64,000 nt of DNA. Source: Halichoerus grypus. Its lineage: Eukaryota; Chordata; Mammalia; Carnivora; Phocidae. The stretch lies in contig NC_135718.1 of NCBI RefSeq assembly GCF_964656455.1, positions 51,427,008-51,491,007 on the forward strand, given 5' to 3'. The translations under genes and the position numbers were made by a program. Position 1 is the stretch's first letter. Each line of letters begins with the position of its first letter. Below, piece after piece: positions 37,681 to 49,184 of this stretch. The notes below the pieces were generated by a model. The model was not told the origin of the DNA. It did not search any database and saw nothing but the letters and a program-made list of their open reading frames with translations.

Positions 37681-39289
37681 AGATCTATCATGTCAAGCTA
37701 TGAAAAGAACTGAAGAATATACGGTATATATATCAAGGAAAAAATCCAAATAGAACTTTATCATGGCCAATTAAAACTAGTACAGAAAGGTGAGGAGGGT
37801 AAGAAACCTTTAGAGAGAAAGCACAGTGGTCTTTAGGGGTAAGAATGTCACTCAGATGCATTTGCCCAGAAATTCTACAAAATCCACAGAGAAGCATGCC
37901 AACTAACAACCAAAGAACAAGAAAAGAATTGAGAAAAACCCTTCCCCTTTACTATTTCTAACATACATGTTGTAAAAAGCAAAATCCCTTAAGGCAGTAA
38001 ACATCTGCCCATCAACACCTATCAGCAGCAACATCAAAAACATAAGGCAAAGGTCAAGTCAAAGTTTATTGACAATGATGAACTATGACAGTCTCTATTA
38101 AATTACCCCTTCCTTCAAGGTGTATGTGATCAAAGCAGCAAAGATATTTTCACTCAGTCACATAACAAGCTATTTGTTGAGATTGAAACATCTGGTCAAT
38201 ATCTCCTAACACTGCAATTTCATGCACAGTTAGCATTAGGGCACATTTCTTCTCCTCTTCTTACAGGGTCCATAAGGGTGGCACATATGGCTGATCATTT
38301 CATTCAAAAAGGATTCAATTCAAGGCATTACACACAATCGTCTGTGCTTTATGGTGTTTTAAGTCTACCTGCCATCGTTTTCCATCATCATTGCTCACTG
38401 CTGTTCTCTTCTACTATAAAAGCCTGCAAATATGACAGAGCACTTAAAGCTTAACAGCTTTCCTCCACTGGAGTTAGAAAGCATTTAAGGCAAAGGAATC
38501 TATAAAGTGGCAAGTCGTTTTCCATTGTCAAAAACTCCCAATACATAAAACTGTTTACCACTTTATTTACCGTTTAAGCAAAGATCTAATACAGACTGAA
38601 AAAATAATTTTTAATGTCAAATCAAATGCTTGATTTTCTGCATGACAGAATTATGAAAGTACATTCTTTTGGTATAATTTTAAGTTACAATAAATGACTT
38701 GAAAACAATATCATAGAAACATTTAAAAATTAATTTTAATATGGGTTTTCAGAATATATTTTTTAACTTCACAAAAAGCAATTCTATACTAAGAGAATAG
38801 GAATGCTACAATTTTATCAGTACCATATGCTGAAAATTTTCCTCTTGAAATGCATGCATTTGTTGCCATGGTAACAGGGCCCTTTCTTAAACACTTACGG
38901 TAGTAAACCTGAACTCACACCATAGATTTCTTTTTCCCTTTCTTCCTTTAGGAAAGGAAAAAACTGGGTGGGGGTAGGAGACATCTTTGAAGCTACTGTT
39001 TCAGATTTCCTTTGACCCATCTCCCTGACAAGTAGCGAAACTGTATGAGCAGAGTTGTCTTCTGAGATGTAAGAATTTGCATAGACAATAACCAAATGAA
39101 TTTCAATAAGGAAATATTCTTCTAATGATAAAGAACCACTTATGACCACCTTACAATAAGCAATATGCAATGGCTGATTAAAGGAGAATATCAAAATAAC
39201 AAGACTGAACTAAAATCTAAGTTAGGTGTAATGTCCAGGACTGCTATCCTAGCATATAATGTAAATATAATGTTTATTCAGTTGTTCAT
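37681..39289. other. ADK intron; contains a perfect X-box
   Basis: This is AT-rich and mostly unassigned. The exception is the RFX-type palindrome at 38862-38875. Confidence 0.5.
38862..38875. promoter_or_regulatory. Perfect RFX X-box palindrome
   Basis: GTTGCCATGGTAAC is a perfect 14-bp palindrome matching the consensus X-box of RFX factors (two GTTGCC/GGTAAC half sites with a 2-bp gap). It lies in an intron stretch without a repeat. TGCATGCATT lies just before it. Binding is inference. Confidence 0.55.
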
Positions 39290-39870
39290 TAATTGCATCA
39301 GTCAAGCTATTTATTGAATGGGTCTATAGGCCAGGCACCATCCCAGCACTGGAACACAAAATTAAACAAGTCGGACATGTTGCTGTCTCACGGAGATTCC
39401 ACACGGAGCAAAACAAAACGCAAAACAAACAAAAACACTAAACAGAAAAATAACTGTAAGAAATGCTATGAAGGAAAAAACAAATGGCTGAGAAGGACGA
39501 TGGGTGAGAGAGAGGGGCAAGGAAAAGTATCTACTTTAAATAGACCTAAGGACATTTAAATTGAGACATAAAATATGCAAATGAGCTAATCAGGTACAGA
39601 GTGAGCTTAGGGGTTGGGGAATTTTCCAAACAGAAATACCAAGGGCAAAATCTTCTGAGGCAAGAAAGAGGTTGGTATATTCAAAAAATTGACAAGCAGT
39701 GTGGCTAAAGCTCAGTGAAGGAGATGGAGAGTAGCTAAGACAAATTTGGAAAAATATGCAGGTTTCAGAACATGCACACCTTGCTGGCGATGGGAAGGAG
39801 AATAAATTTTATTTAGCATGCAATAGGATGTCACTGAAGGGTCCTAAACAAAAAAGCGAAATTATCTAAT
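39290..39870 (-). repeat. L2-like element, reverse orientation
   Basis: TATTTATTGAATGGGTCTATAGGCCAGGCACC, AGTCGGACATGTTGCTGTCT, GCAAAATCTTCTGAGGCAAG, GTGTGGCTAAAGCTCAGTG keep the L2 reverse-strand order at low identity. Confidence 0.6.
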
Positions 39871-40059
39871 TTAAATAAGGATTGCTTTTGCTACTGTATA
39901 TAAAAGGATTTTATACTGTATATAAAAGTAGAGGAAGTAAGATCAGTTAGGTGTTATTCACATCCCTAACCAGTCCTTTGGAAAAGCTTATTGGTTCTAT
40001 CCTTAAATTATTTCCAGATTTTAACCACTTTTTTTCAACCACTTTCATTAATTCCACTG

Positions 40060-40735
40060 CTCTCAACCATCTAAATTACCATAACCTCTTGCTTGGATTG
40101 TTGCAATAGTTTCCTTAATCTCCTTGCTTCCATCCTTGACATTTTACTTTTAAAATGTTAAGTAAGTGAATGCCATTCCTTTGCTCAAATCCTGCAATGC
40201 TCTTCATATCACTCATTAAGAAGCAAAAATCCTTACATTAGTCTATGAGGCCCTACAGGATCAAGTCACTCTCCTTTACCTCCTGCTGTCTCTTTAACCT
40301 CATCTCTTGCACTTGTCATATTCTGCTCCAACCAAACTCAGCTCCTTGCAGGATTTTGAAACATGCCAAGCATGCTCTCCCTTAGCAACTGCTGACATCT
40401 CTACCAGACTGGATTTCCCTAGCTAGCCAGATGGCTCTTCCTTCATCTTGAAAGTCTATACTCAAATCTCCTCTTCCCAAGGAAACTGTTCCCACACATC
40501 CCATTTAATATTGTAAAATGCCTCTTTTGTTCCAACATTCCAAATACCATATTCTTCTACTTTTTATCCCTATTCTAATTTCCTCATATATCACATTCAT
40601 TACATTTCTCCCTTCCACTAAAATATGAGCTCCATGAAGGCAGGAAATTTTTATGTTTTGCTCACCAATGCATCCCCAGCACTTGACACATAAGTAGATA
40701 CTCCATAGGTATTTGATGAATTGTATCTTAATAAC
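40060..40735 (+). repeat. L2 3' end, long and well ordered
   Basis: TTGGATTGTTGCAATAGTTTCC, AAATCCTGCAATGCTCTTCA, TATGAGGCCCTACAGGATCA, GAGCTCCATGAAGGCAGGAA, ATGCATCCCCAGCACTTGAC, ATAGGTATTTGATGAATTG is the L2 3' sequence in order over about 670 bp. Confidence 0.9.
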
Positions 40736-41049
40736 AAATCAAGAGATAGCAAATGAGAGATCAATAGATATCAAACATTTATTTATATGCTATCCATCAC
40801 ATATTCCTAAAACAGCATATTTATTTTAAAACAAGAATGAGAATAAAATAATGCTTCCAAAAATATTACCTATTAATATTACTGAAGGATGCATGTTATC
40901 ACAGTCATTATTTAATAGTGTTATGGCCAGTATAATTATATCCTAAAATTAAATTAAGCACTAAAAACACTGAAAAGGTAAAAACATGTCACAATCTGCA
41001 AAAGTAAAGGAAAATATACATTCTTAAGATCTGCAATATTACTGAAAAC

Positions 41050-41210
41050 AATTCACTCTTCATTATAAACCATGAAGTAGGTACACTTCTAATTTCCCTT
41101 TTACAGATGAATAAACTGAGGCACAGAAAGTGTAAATAACCCAGGATTTGAATCTAGACATTTTACAAACAAAGCCCAAGTTTAAGACACTATTATATAA
41201 TGATCCCTGA
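41050..41210 (-). repeat. MIR, reverse orientation
   Basis: CATGAAGTAGGTACACTTC, TTTTACAGATGAATAAACTG, AGGCACAGAAAGTGTAAAT, AGGATTTGAATCTAGAC are MIR reverse-strand phrases. Confidence 0.8.
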
Positions 41211-41633
41211 AGAGTATCCACTAAAAAAATATTAGAAATAATAAAGAGAGTTTGGTAAGATGTTCAGTTACTAAAACATGTATTTAAAAACTTTTGCATA
41301 TACTATTAATAACCTATTGGAAAAACAACAAGGAAAAATTTCTACATAGACTAGTACCAAGAAGAAACCACACTGAACCCACTGATCAATATTAGCATCA
41401 CTAAAAGTGGAACAAAAAGGTATGATGCATTACAAATGAGATACAATAAAAATAACAGAGTACCAGTTTTAAGATTCTTGTCTAAGGAAACTAAAGCTGC
41501 ATCTAAACAAACCTCTAGCTCTATAAGCAAAGACTAAATATGAAGCAACTAATGAAATACAGAGAGTAAGATATTTTACAAATAACCCCGTTTCTGTTAA
41601 AAAAAAAAAAAAACTTTAAAAAGGGGAAGCAGC

Positions 41634-41822
41634 GGGACACCTGGGTGGCTCAGTCGGTTAAGCGTCTGTCTTGGGCTCAGGTCATGATCCCAGGGTCCTG
41701 GGATCGAGCCCCGCGTCGGGCTCCCTGCTCAGTGGGGAGCCTGCTTCTCCCTCTGCTTGCTGCTTCCCCTGCTTGTGCTCTTTCTCTGACAAATGAATAA
41801 ATAAAATCTTTAAAAAAAAAAA
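41634..41822 (+). mobile_element. SINEC
   Basis: GGGACACCTGGGTGGCTCAG head, GGCTCCCTGCTCAGTGGGGA, AATAAATAAAATC tail. A G11 run follows at about 41826. Confidence 0.95.
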
Positions 41823-42119
41823 AGCGGGGGGGGGGGAGCAGGATTACTAACTAAATGATACAAAGTATAAATGGAATGTTTGATTCTTATTTAGATCCTG
41901 ACTCAAATAAACCTATCACAAACATGTATTTTTGAAGCAATTATGAAAATAGGAATTGGAACTGGATATTAAATAGCATTAAGAAATTAATTTAAGGTAA
42001 TAGTATTTTTTTTTTTTTTTTTTTGTAAGTGTCATTCTTGGAAAGGCAATCTGCAGATTTAAAGATGAAATGACCAGAGAACTGGGACTTACCTCATATG
42101 AGAAAAAGAAAAAAGTTGG

Positions 42120-42420
42120 GCCAAATGCTGATACTTACTGAAGCTAGATAATGGGTACATGGGGTTCATTATACTATTCTATTTTTTTTAAGATTTACTT
42201 ATTTATTTGAGGGGGCAGAGGAAGAGAGAGAGAATCTGAAGCAGACTCCCTGCTGAGCACGGAGCCCCACGTGGGGCTCAATCTCAGGACCCTGAGATCA
42301 TGACTTGAGCTGAAATCAAGTCGGACACTTAACCGACTGAGCCACCCAGGCACCCCTATACTATTCTACTTCTGTGGAGGTTTGAAATTTTCTATAATAA
42401 AAAGTAATATACACACATAC
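42120..42420 (+). mobile_element. Old L1M 3' end split by a SINE
   Basis: GCTAGATAATGGGTACATGG, GGTTCATTATACTATTCTA before and GGTTTGAAATTTTCTATAAT after the SINE are L1M 3'-end phrases. Confidence 0.7.
42182..42356 (-). mobile_element. SINEC, minus
   Basis: T-rich start, AAGATTTACTTATTTATTTG, and GACTGAGCCACCCAGGCACC end. Perfect 12-bp TSD TATACTATTCTA at 42170-42181 and 42357-42368. Confidence 0.97.
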
Positions 42421-42507
42421 AAAGTGGGAAATTAAAATGAAAATCTTGATGTAGAAAAAAAAGACAAACATTTACTCTAAAAAGTTTATTATAAAAATAT
42501 TATTTTC

Positions 42508-42718
42508 GGGGTGCCTGGGTGGCTCAGCTGTTAAGCATCTGCCTTCAGCTCAGGTCATGATCCCAGGGTTCTGGGATCCATCCCTGCATTGGGCTCCCTG
42601 CTCCGCGGGGAAGCCTGCTTCTCCCTCTCCTACTCCCCCTGCTTGTGTTCCCTCTCTCGCTGTGTCTCTCTCTGTCAAATAAATAAAATAAAATCTTAAA
42701 AAAATAAAAAATAAATAA
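42508..42718 (+). mobile_element. SINEC, young
   Basis: GGGGTGCCTGGGTGGCTCAG head to an AAATAAAATAAAATC tail. Perfect 17-bp TSD ATAAAAATATTATTTTC at 42491-42507 and 42719-42735. Confidence 0.97.
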
Positions 42719-42854
42719 ATAAAAATATTATTTTCTCTCCAGTGAACCTATAAATTCCAATGTGATATTTTGAAAACATCAATATGATCCTTAAATTAAT
42801 CTGAGGGGATAATAGGAGTACATTCTGAAAAGAATGAGTAATAATGATAGTGGA

Positions 42855-42960
42855 GGGGCACCTGGCTGGCTCAGTCAGTAAAACATGTGACTCTTGTTCT
42901 TGGGGTTCTGAGTTCAAGCTCCACACTGGGTGTAGAGTTTACTCAAAAAAAAAAAAAAAA
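42855..42960 (+). mobile_element. Short tRNA-Lys-like SINE
   Basis: GGGGCACCTGGCTGGCTCAG, ATGTGACTCTTGTTCTTGG, GAGTTCAAGCTCCACACTGG, then poly-A. No TC-rich body. Confidence 0.88.
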
Positions 42961-43500
42961 AATCATGTGAAGAGGGCTGGGAGGGAAGGATTTACTACCA
43001 GGTATTAAAATGTATTATTTGGCAACTGCAATTAAAACAATTTAGTACTGATACAGAAAGAAATCAATGAGAAAAGCAGAATTAAAACACAGACCCAATG
43101 GCAATTACCTATGGCAATACAGTACAGGATACAGATGACATTTCACAGAAATGGGAAAAGAGCAAATTAGCTCAATACATTGAGCTAAGATAAATACATA
43201 GTCATTGGGGGGGGGATCTCCCCTCACCCATTAACCAAAAATATAAAAAAACAGAAATATAGACAATTCAGCAACTTATTTTAAAACCTTAAAACTCAGA
43301 CAAATTTCCTAAATGAATGCCAACTAGTATAAAGGAAAATACTGATAGGTGTGACCAGATATGAACCTAAGATCACTACCCAGGAAAAAGTGTGTGTATG
43401 TGGCAGGGACTAGAGGGTGCACAGGAAGAGGTCAGTATCCTTAATATATAAAGCACTCTCAAAAATCAGTAAGAAAAAGATCCGAAAGATTGTCACAAGG
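42961..43500 (+). mobile_element. Old L1M ORF2 fragment
   Basis: CAACTGCAATTAAAACAATTTAGTACTGATA and CTTAATATATAAAGCACTCTC / AATCAGTAAGAAAAAGATCC are L1 ORF2 phrases in the right order, strongly decayed. Confidence 0.6.
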
Positions 43501-44169
43501 ATGGCAGTGCTTGAGAGAGTAATGACCACAGATGCAGGCAATAATACACATACTCCTTTAATTTAGGTAAAAAATATAAGCATTTAAAATACCGAGAAAG
43601 CTATACATAGAAAAACTGCAGCACTTTGCAAATACAAGAGCAATCTTCATTGGCTTTCAAATCTGTATTAAGGATGCGTTGATGCTATTTCCTGTTCAGA
43701 GGATGCCATATGTCTTTCAAAAAGCTCCCTTTGCCATTCTCATCATACTGCTGAGGTGCTTAAGCTATTCTTGCCTCTCCTGATTGAATCTAAGAGACAT
43801 TAGCTTTGAGCCTGCCTATCCAGCAAATGTAAATAAGTGGTAATACCTATATCATAGTACCAAGTGCTAATTTGTGAGGCCAGGTAAATCACAGGACAAT
43901 TTCCCAGGCATATTTGTATCTCTGGTGGGCCCACACTTTACCCTGTCTGTATCTATTCTTACAATAAAATAAACAGCAATGAACAATAATCATGTATATT
44001 TTTTGCAAAGTAGTATCAAATTACACAGTAACATCAGACAATTAAAATGTATAGAGTTCTTTTAGGAAAAAGATTTACATGCAAATAATTCAAGGAGAAT
44101 CTTATCAGTAGCTCAATTATAACATCATCAGAATAAAAATGTTACTGGGCACACACCATGGAATTATAT
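43501..44169. other. ADK intron, nothing recognised
   Basis: No repeat or exon was recognised here. Confidence 0.4.
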
Positions 44170-44480
44170 ACTTGTTAATCCAATAAACTTGTATTAAGCT
44201 CTTATTATATCTAAAGTACTCTATGAGGGAATACAAGCTCAAATAAGACCTTAAGGAGTTCACAGTCTACTGAAGAGGCAGCATGGAAACAATTAAAATA
44301 CAATGAACATTACAAGAGAGACATGCACAAAATATTCTGAGAGCACCAAGAAGTTTGAGAGTAATGAAAACGTCAAAGAGAAAATGACAAGCTGGTTGTT
44401 GAAGGTTGAAGATTTGACCAGGCTGAGAACAAGTAAAAGAAAAGTAAATTACACACAGAGAAAAATATGTGTAAAAACAC
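44170..44480 (-). repeat. L2-like fragment, reverse orientation
   Basis: ATTAAGCTCTTATTATATCT, AAGGAGTTCACAGTCTACTG, GGCAGCATGGAAACAATTAA match the L2 reverse strand order; the rest is decayed. Confidence 0.6.
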
Positions 44481-44699
44481 AGAGGGATACTATGTTCAAA
44501 GCTTACTCAGGGAATTAGTAAAGCACAGGGTCCATAATAGCATATTTTATGATAGACTAGTCATCCATAATACTGAAAAGCAGGCTGGAATCCGAGTTAC
44601 ATGATAAAAATGTATTTTAGGTAGACAATTTTGGCAACAACGTTCAGAAAACTAACCAAAAAATGTTGGGAGACAATCCTCCATGGGTCTATCATGTCT

Positions 44700-45160
44700 C
44701 TATAGGTCTTTATCCAATTTTGTTCTTTTTTTTTTTTTTTTTAAAGCAAACAGCCTTAAAAGATAAAGATAGTGACTTTATCTCAGGGTAAAGGTTGGGC
44801 AGGTTTCCAGGAAGCACCTTTAAAGATTGGGGTTTCTTAAGTTCAAGATTACTCAATTGTGATATAAACTGCGAACACAACTTCCACCTGGGTCAATCTC
44901 CACATTGCCCCTGAGTGACTGGGGAGACAAGCAGAACCAATGGGAATATGAAACTCGCGCTTCCTGCTGTGCCTTGAGAAAAATTCATTTGTCTCTGACA
45001 CAGTAGGCTCTTGTCTCTGTCAACATCTATGAAACTGTGGAAGACTAATTTGTGAGCTTGCAAGTGGGGTAAAATCCAAGACATTTCACTGTTTTTGACA
45101 AAACAAGAGGAGACCAGAGCAGGTCACAGGAAGACCAATTACCAAGCTATGCGGTATTAA
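44700..45160. other. Unassigned moderately complex block, LTR-like in feel
   Basis: It holds a T18 run (44728-44744), then a less AT-rich stretch (CATTGCCCCTGAGTGACTGG, CTCGCGCTTCCTGCTGTGCC). I do not recognise the family; an old LTR is possible but no ends or TSD are seen. Confidence 0.3.
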
Positions 45161-45539
45161 GAAAAGAAAGAGAGATCTCAACATTAAGAATTATAAGGAA
45201 AGGAGGAAACAGATGTAAGAAACATTTTTTTTTTTACAGGGAAAAAGGACAAGATTTGGGACTGATTAAATGTGGGAGGTGTGGAAGAGTGTAGGTTGAG
45301 TAGGACTATAATGTCTCTCATTGGATGACTGATGGATGGTTATGTCATTAACAGGAAAAGATAATATAAGAACACAGGAGCAAGTGCAATGTAAAAAGCC
45401 ATAGAGTTTGAATATACAGAATTAAAAAGATATTAATGTAGAGATACCTACTGGACTATTGCAAATTAGGTTTGTAGTTCCAGAAAGAGGTCAGGAATAG
45501 AGATAAATCACTGAGAATCAGCTACTGAAAAAGATTCAG

Positions 45540-46328
45540 AAGACCCCTGAAAGACCCTGAGAACTTGTCAGGGTATCCACAAAGTCAACTTTTTTAATTT
45601 TCAATTTTCACACTATTGAGATGTTATTTGCATTTTTACTATGTTGACATTTGCTTTCATACTGCAAATTCAATATGAAACTGCTGGTCCCTAAGAACAA
45701 AAAAGGGCAGTGGAACCAAGTTGCAGTAGTAGCCACCAAATTTAACACAACCTTGTGCTCATAAGATACCAACTAAATTTAAGAATATTTTGGAGAAGCA
45801 GCAAAAATCATTTATTTTTATTAAACAATGACCTTTAAATACACATTTTTAAAAAAAATTCTCTTTGTATGAATGAAGTACAATGGTTTCCTGAGGAAAA
45901 GCACTTATGCAGTTAGTTGAGTTTCTACATGAGCTGCTCTTTTTATTAAAAAAAAAAAAACAAAAACTTTTTATTTGAAAAAAATGATTGACAAACAAAT
46001 GATAGTTATTCAGATTTGGGTATTTGGCAGACATTTTCTTGAAAATGAAAAAAAAGGAAGACTGTCACTTAAAAAAAATAACTGTCAGGAATATTGCTAA
46101 TAATAAAATTTGAGCTTTCAACTGAAAATTGTAATTGTGTAAAACTCATATACACCACCTTGAGATTCCCAATACATAAAAGGCCATTTTCTTGAGATGG
46201 GTAGTGATATTGACAAATGAGACATTTTACATTTGTAAGATCTGCATAATAAACAAAAACTTTGCAAAGGACCAATGCACCTCAGTAAAAGTCACGTATG
46301 GACAGAAGAGTTAAATAGACCAAAGGAC
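45540..46328 (+). pseudogene. hAT-Charlie transposase remnant
   Basis: The 45540-45780 part has noncoding Charlie text (GAGATGTTATTTGCATTTTTACT, ATGTTGACATTTGCTTTC, AACTGCTGGTCCCTAAG, GGGCAGTGGAACCAAG). From about 45780 a plus-strand reading, with shifts and stops, gives transposase-like peptides: a segment near 45887 like W-x-S-x-G-K-A-L, an L-F-R-F-G-Y-L-A-D-I-F segment at about 46005-46038, and an N-D-K-I-R-A-F-like segment at about 46100. This is the hAT C-terminal (dimerisation) part shared with domesticated ZBED/SCAND-type genes. It is dead here: many indels, A-runs and stops. It ends where an L1 poly-T begins at 46329. Confidence 0.75.
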
Positions 46329-47335
46329 TTTTTTTTTAACATACAGCTTTGTTGAGATACAGTCCACATACAATTCATATTTAAAGTGTACAATTTAATG
46401 GCATCTAGTATATTCAGAGTTGTTCAAACATCACTACATTAATTTTAGAATATTTTCAACACCTCCAAAGAACCCCTTAACACTTAGTTGCCACACCCAA
46501 ACCCTTGTACCCAGAAGCCCTGGGCAACCACTAATGTATTTTCTGTCGGCATAAATATGCATATTCAGGACATTTCACAGAGACGGAATCATAAAATATA
46601 TGGGCTTTTGTAAATGGCTTCTTTCATCTAACATAACGTTTTCAGGGTTCTTCCATATTGTGGCATGAATCAGTGCTTCATTTCTTTTTATAGCCAATAT
46701 TTTATCAGATGGATACTCCACATGCTACTTATCCATTCATCAGTTGACGGGCACTGGTTGTTTTCACTTTTCTGCTATTATGACGAATACTGCTATGAAC
46801 ATTCATGTACAAGATTTTATGCACAGACCTGTTCTCATTTCTCTTGGGTATATTCCAGAATTGCTGGGTCATACAGTAACTGTATCTTTAGCCTTTTGAA
46901 GAAATGCCAGACTATATCCCAAAGCAGCTGCACTATTTTTTTGTTGGTTTTTAAAGATTTATTTTTTTATTTACTTTAGAGAAAGAGAGTGCATGTGTGA
47001 GTGGGGGAAGGGGCAAAGAGAGAGCAGACTCCCCATCCCACGACCCATGAGATCATGACCCAAGGCAAAACCAAGAGTGGGACGCTTAACGACTGAGCCA
47101 CCCAGGTGACCCACAGCTGCACTATTTTAAAACCCCACCAGCACAGTTTTCAACATCCTACCCAAAATTTTGGTATATGGTGTGAGGTAGGGATACAACT
47201 CAATTTTTTTGTATGTAAATACCTCATTTTCTCAGCATCATTTGTTGAAAAGGCTATTTTTTTCTTTATTGGACTATCTTGATATCCTTGTCAAAAATTA
47301 ACTGACCAAGAATGGATGAATTGTTGGACTCTTAA
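46329..47335 (-). mobile_element. Old L1M 3' UTR and ORF2 end, antisense
   Basis: T-rich start then ACATACAGCTTTGTTGAGAT, TTCTTCCATATTGTGGCATG, CCATTCATCAGTTGACGGG, GAATTGCTGGGTCATACAGT, ACCCCACCAGCACAG: the reverse strand of L1. After 47150 it jumps to an upstream ORF2 part (TTTGGTATATGGTGTGAGG, TTTGTTGAAAAGGCTATTT), so part of ORF2 is deleted. It holds a SINE at 46940. Confidence 0.85.
46940..47113 (-). mobile_element. SINEC, minus
   Basis: T-rich start, AAAGATTTATTTTTTTATTT, GACTGAGCCACCCAGGTGAC. Perfect 15-bp TSD CAGCTGCACTATTTT at 46925-46939 and 47114-47128. Confidence 0.96.
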
Positions 47336-47590
47336 ATCTATGACAACTAAATTTGACAAAGGCACAAAAGTAATTCACTGGGGAAAGAACAGCTTTTTCA
47401 ACAAATGATGCTAGAATTACTGGATAGTCATATACAAGAAAAAAAAATCTTCAACCCATTCTTTATAATATAAACAAAAATACTTCAAAATGGATCAAAA
47501 CCTAAATGTAAAATCTGAAACTATAAAAATTCCAGAAAATGGGAGAAAATCTCCGTGATCCTGAATTGACTTGGATCAATACATTTTTAA
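47336..47590 (+). mobile_element. L1M ORF2 fragment in opposite orientation
   Basis: TATGACAACTAAATTTGACA, AACAGCTTTTTCAACAAATG, CTTCAAAATGGATCAAAACC, GGGAGAAAATCTCCGTGATC is sense L1 ORF2, joined head-on to the antisense fragment before it. Confidence 0.85.
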
Positions 47591-47639
47591 ATATAGATTT
47601 AAAATATATCACTGACATTAACTAAATGCTAGTGGTATA

Positions 47640-48110
47640 ACTTTTTATCTTGGTCACTTAGTATTTCATACATAGATACATCCTAATGACTGTAATTTCT
47701 CCCCTGTTGTTGAACATTTACATTATATTCAATTTTCTAAATTACAAATACTGTAAATACCGGCTTCATATATTCAATATTACTTATGCACATGACTTAA
47801 CTATTTTTATCAGATAGATACCTAAACTAGGAATTACTGGGTCAAAGATTATGTGCATGTTAAATTTGTAAAGCTACTGCCAAATTGCTCTACCATAAGG
47901 TGTATCTTACAGAAGAGTACAAAAGGGTATGAAAGAGTTCTTTGCTTTATATCTCTCCTAACACTGAATTCTAATCAGTTTATTTTTAACAATGTGACAA
48001 CAAATATGGTAATTTTTAACTTGTATTTTTTATTGTTAATTAAGGTGAGGAGCTTTTCATTTACTTATAAATAATTCATATTTCTTATATAAATTGAATT
48101 ACTCATCATA
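47640..48110 (-). mobile_element. Older L1ME/L1M fragment, antisense
   Basis: CTAGGAATTACTGGGTCAAAG, TTGTAAAGCTACTGCCAAATTGC, TTTTTAACTTGTATTTTTTA resemble L1ME 3'-region reverse strand (GAATTGCTGGGTCAAAGGG, TTGCCAAATTGC). Confidence 0.65.
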
Positions 48111-48582
48111 TCTTTTGTTTACTTTTCAGTTGGGTTTTTTTTTTTCTTCTTCTTAATGATGCCAAGAATCCAAGAATCTGTTTTCATATTAGGGACATAC
48201 TACCCCTTTGATGCATTTTGCAAATATTTTCCTTGTTTCTTTTCGTCTTTATTTTCTTTCACCTAAAATCTTTTTGGCCTTTTAATGTATTTTGTATCTT
48301 TATAATTTATGAGATTAGAAACAATAAAAATTGACAGAGAAGGGTAAGCCAGTAAAGAGTACAGAGAAAGGACATCAAAGAGTTAATAAGCAAAGAACGA
48401 AGAGTGTCATTTTTTCCTGAAAGATAATGAAAGAAAGTTCAGTTTCAAAATTGAGGGAATAATCAACAAATTAAACAACCTCAAGAGCGTCAATTAGGAT
48501 CCAGATTTTTAAACAGTCATTGGATTTGACAATTATATTATTAGTGACCTTTGTAAAAAAACATGTTTCCAAAGAGAGATAA

Positions 48583-48681
48583 GACTGGGTGTTATATTCA
48601 ACTAATGAATCGCTGAACACCACATCAAAAACTAATGATGTGCTATATGCTGGCTAATTGAACATAATAATTAAAAAAAAA
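48583..48681 (+). mobile_element. L1 3' tail, 5' truncated (~100 bp)
   Basis: GACTGGGTGTTATATTCAAC, CACATCAAAAACTAATGATG, CTGGCTAATTGAACATAATA then poly-A: carnivore L1 3' end. Confidence 0.88.
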
Positions 48682-48759
48682 TTGAGATCCCAGATTGCAG
48701 TTATTGAATAAACAATGAGTTGGGAAGTGGAGTAGTGGTGATAATAAATGTATAGTACT

Positions 48760-48955
48760 GGGGTGCCTGGGTGGCTCAGTCGATTAGGGGTCAGACTCTT
48801 GATTTCCACTCAGGTCATGATCTCAGGGTTCTGAGATAGAGCCCGACGTTGGGCTCTGCACTCAGCAGAGAGTCTGCTTAGGATTCTCTTTCTCTCTCCT
48901 TTTGCCCCACATATCTCTAAAATAAATAAATAAATCTTAAAAAAAATTTTTTTAT
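48760..48955 (+). mobile_element. SINEC
   Basis: GGGGTGCCTGGGTGGCTCAG, GACTCTTGATTTCCACTCAGG, TC-rich body, AAATAAATAAATAAATC tail. Confidence 0.94.
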
Positions 48956-49155
48956 ACTATGCTGTCTATACATCTAGTAGTGAAGGGAAAGGGGGATAAC
49001 AGTTTGAGGTTCTAGAGAATGAGAAAGACAACGGAATAGAGTTAAAAAGACACAATTATACAAACAAGTTTGAAGACAACAGGGAGAGAAGGCGAAGAAG
49101 TTGAAACCTCATGATTTCTATTATATTTACAGAGTTGGATATGAAGTTGCTTGAT

Positions 49156-49184
49156 ATGATATACAGCATGTAGACATGATAGAG
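49156..49184 (+). repeat. Exact 29-bp direct repeat, copy 1
   Basis: Begins ATGATATACAGC and ends CATGATAGAG; identical to 51109-51137. Flanks differ. Confidence 0.95.

Noticed and set aside
43930..43990. Possible processed pseudogene with AATAAA-like end
   Set aside because: No recognisable coding text upstream and no poly-A tract or target-site duplication.
44700..45160. Endogenous retrovirus LTR
   Set aside because: No paired ends, TG...CA borders, polyadenylation context or internal viral genes could be shown; recorded only as unassigned.
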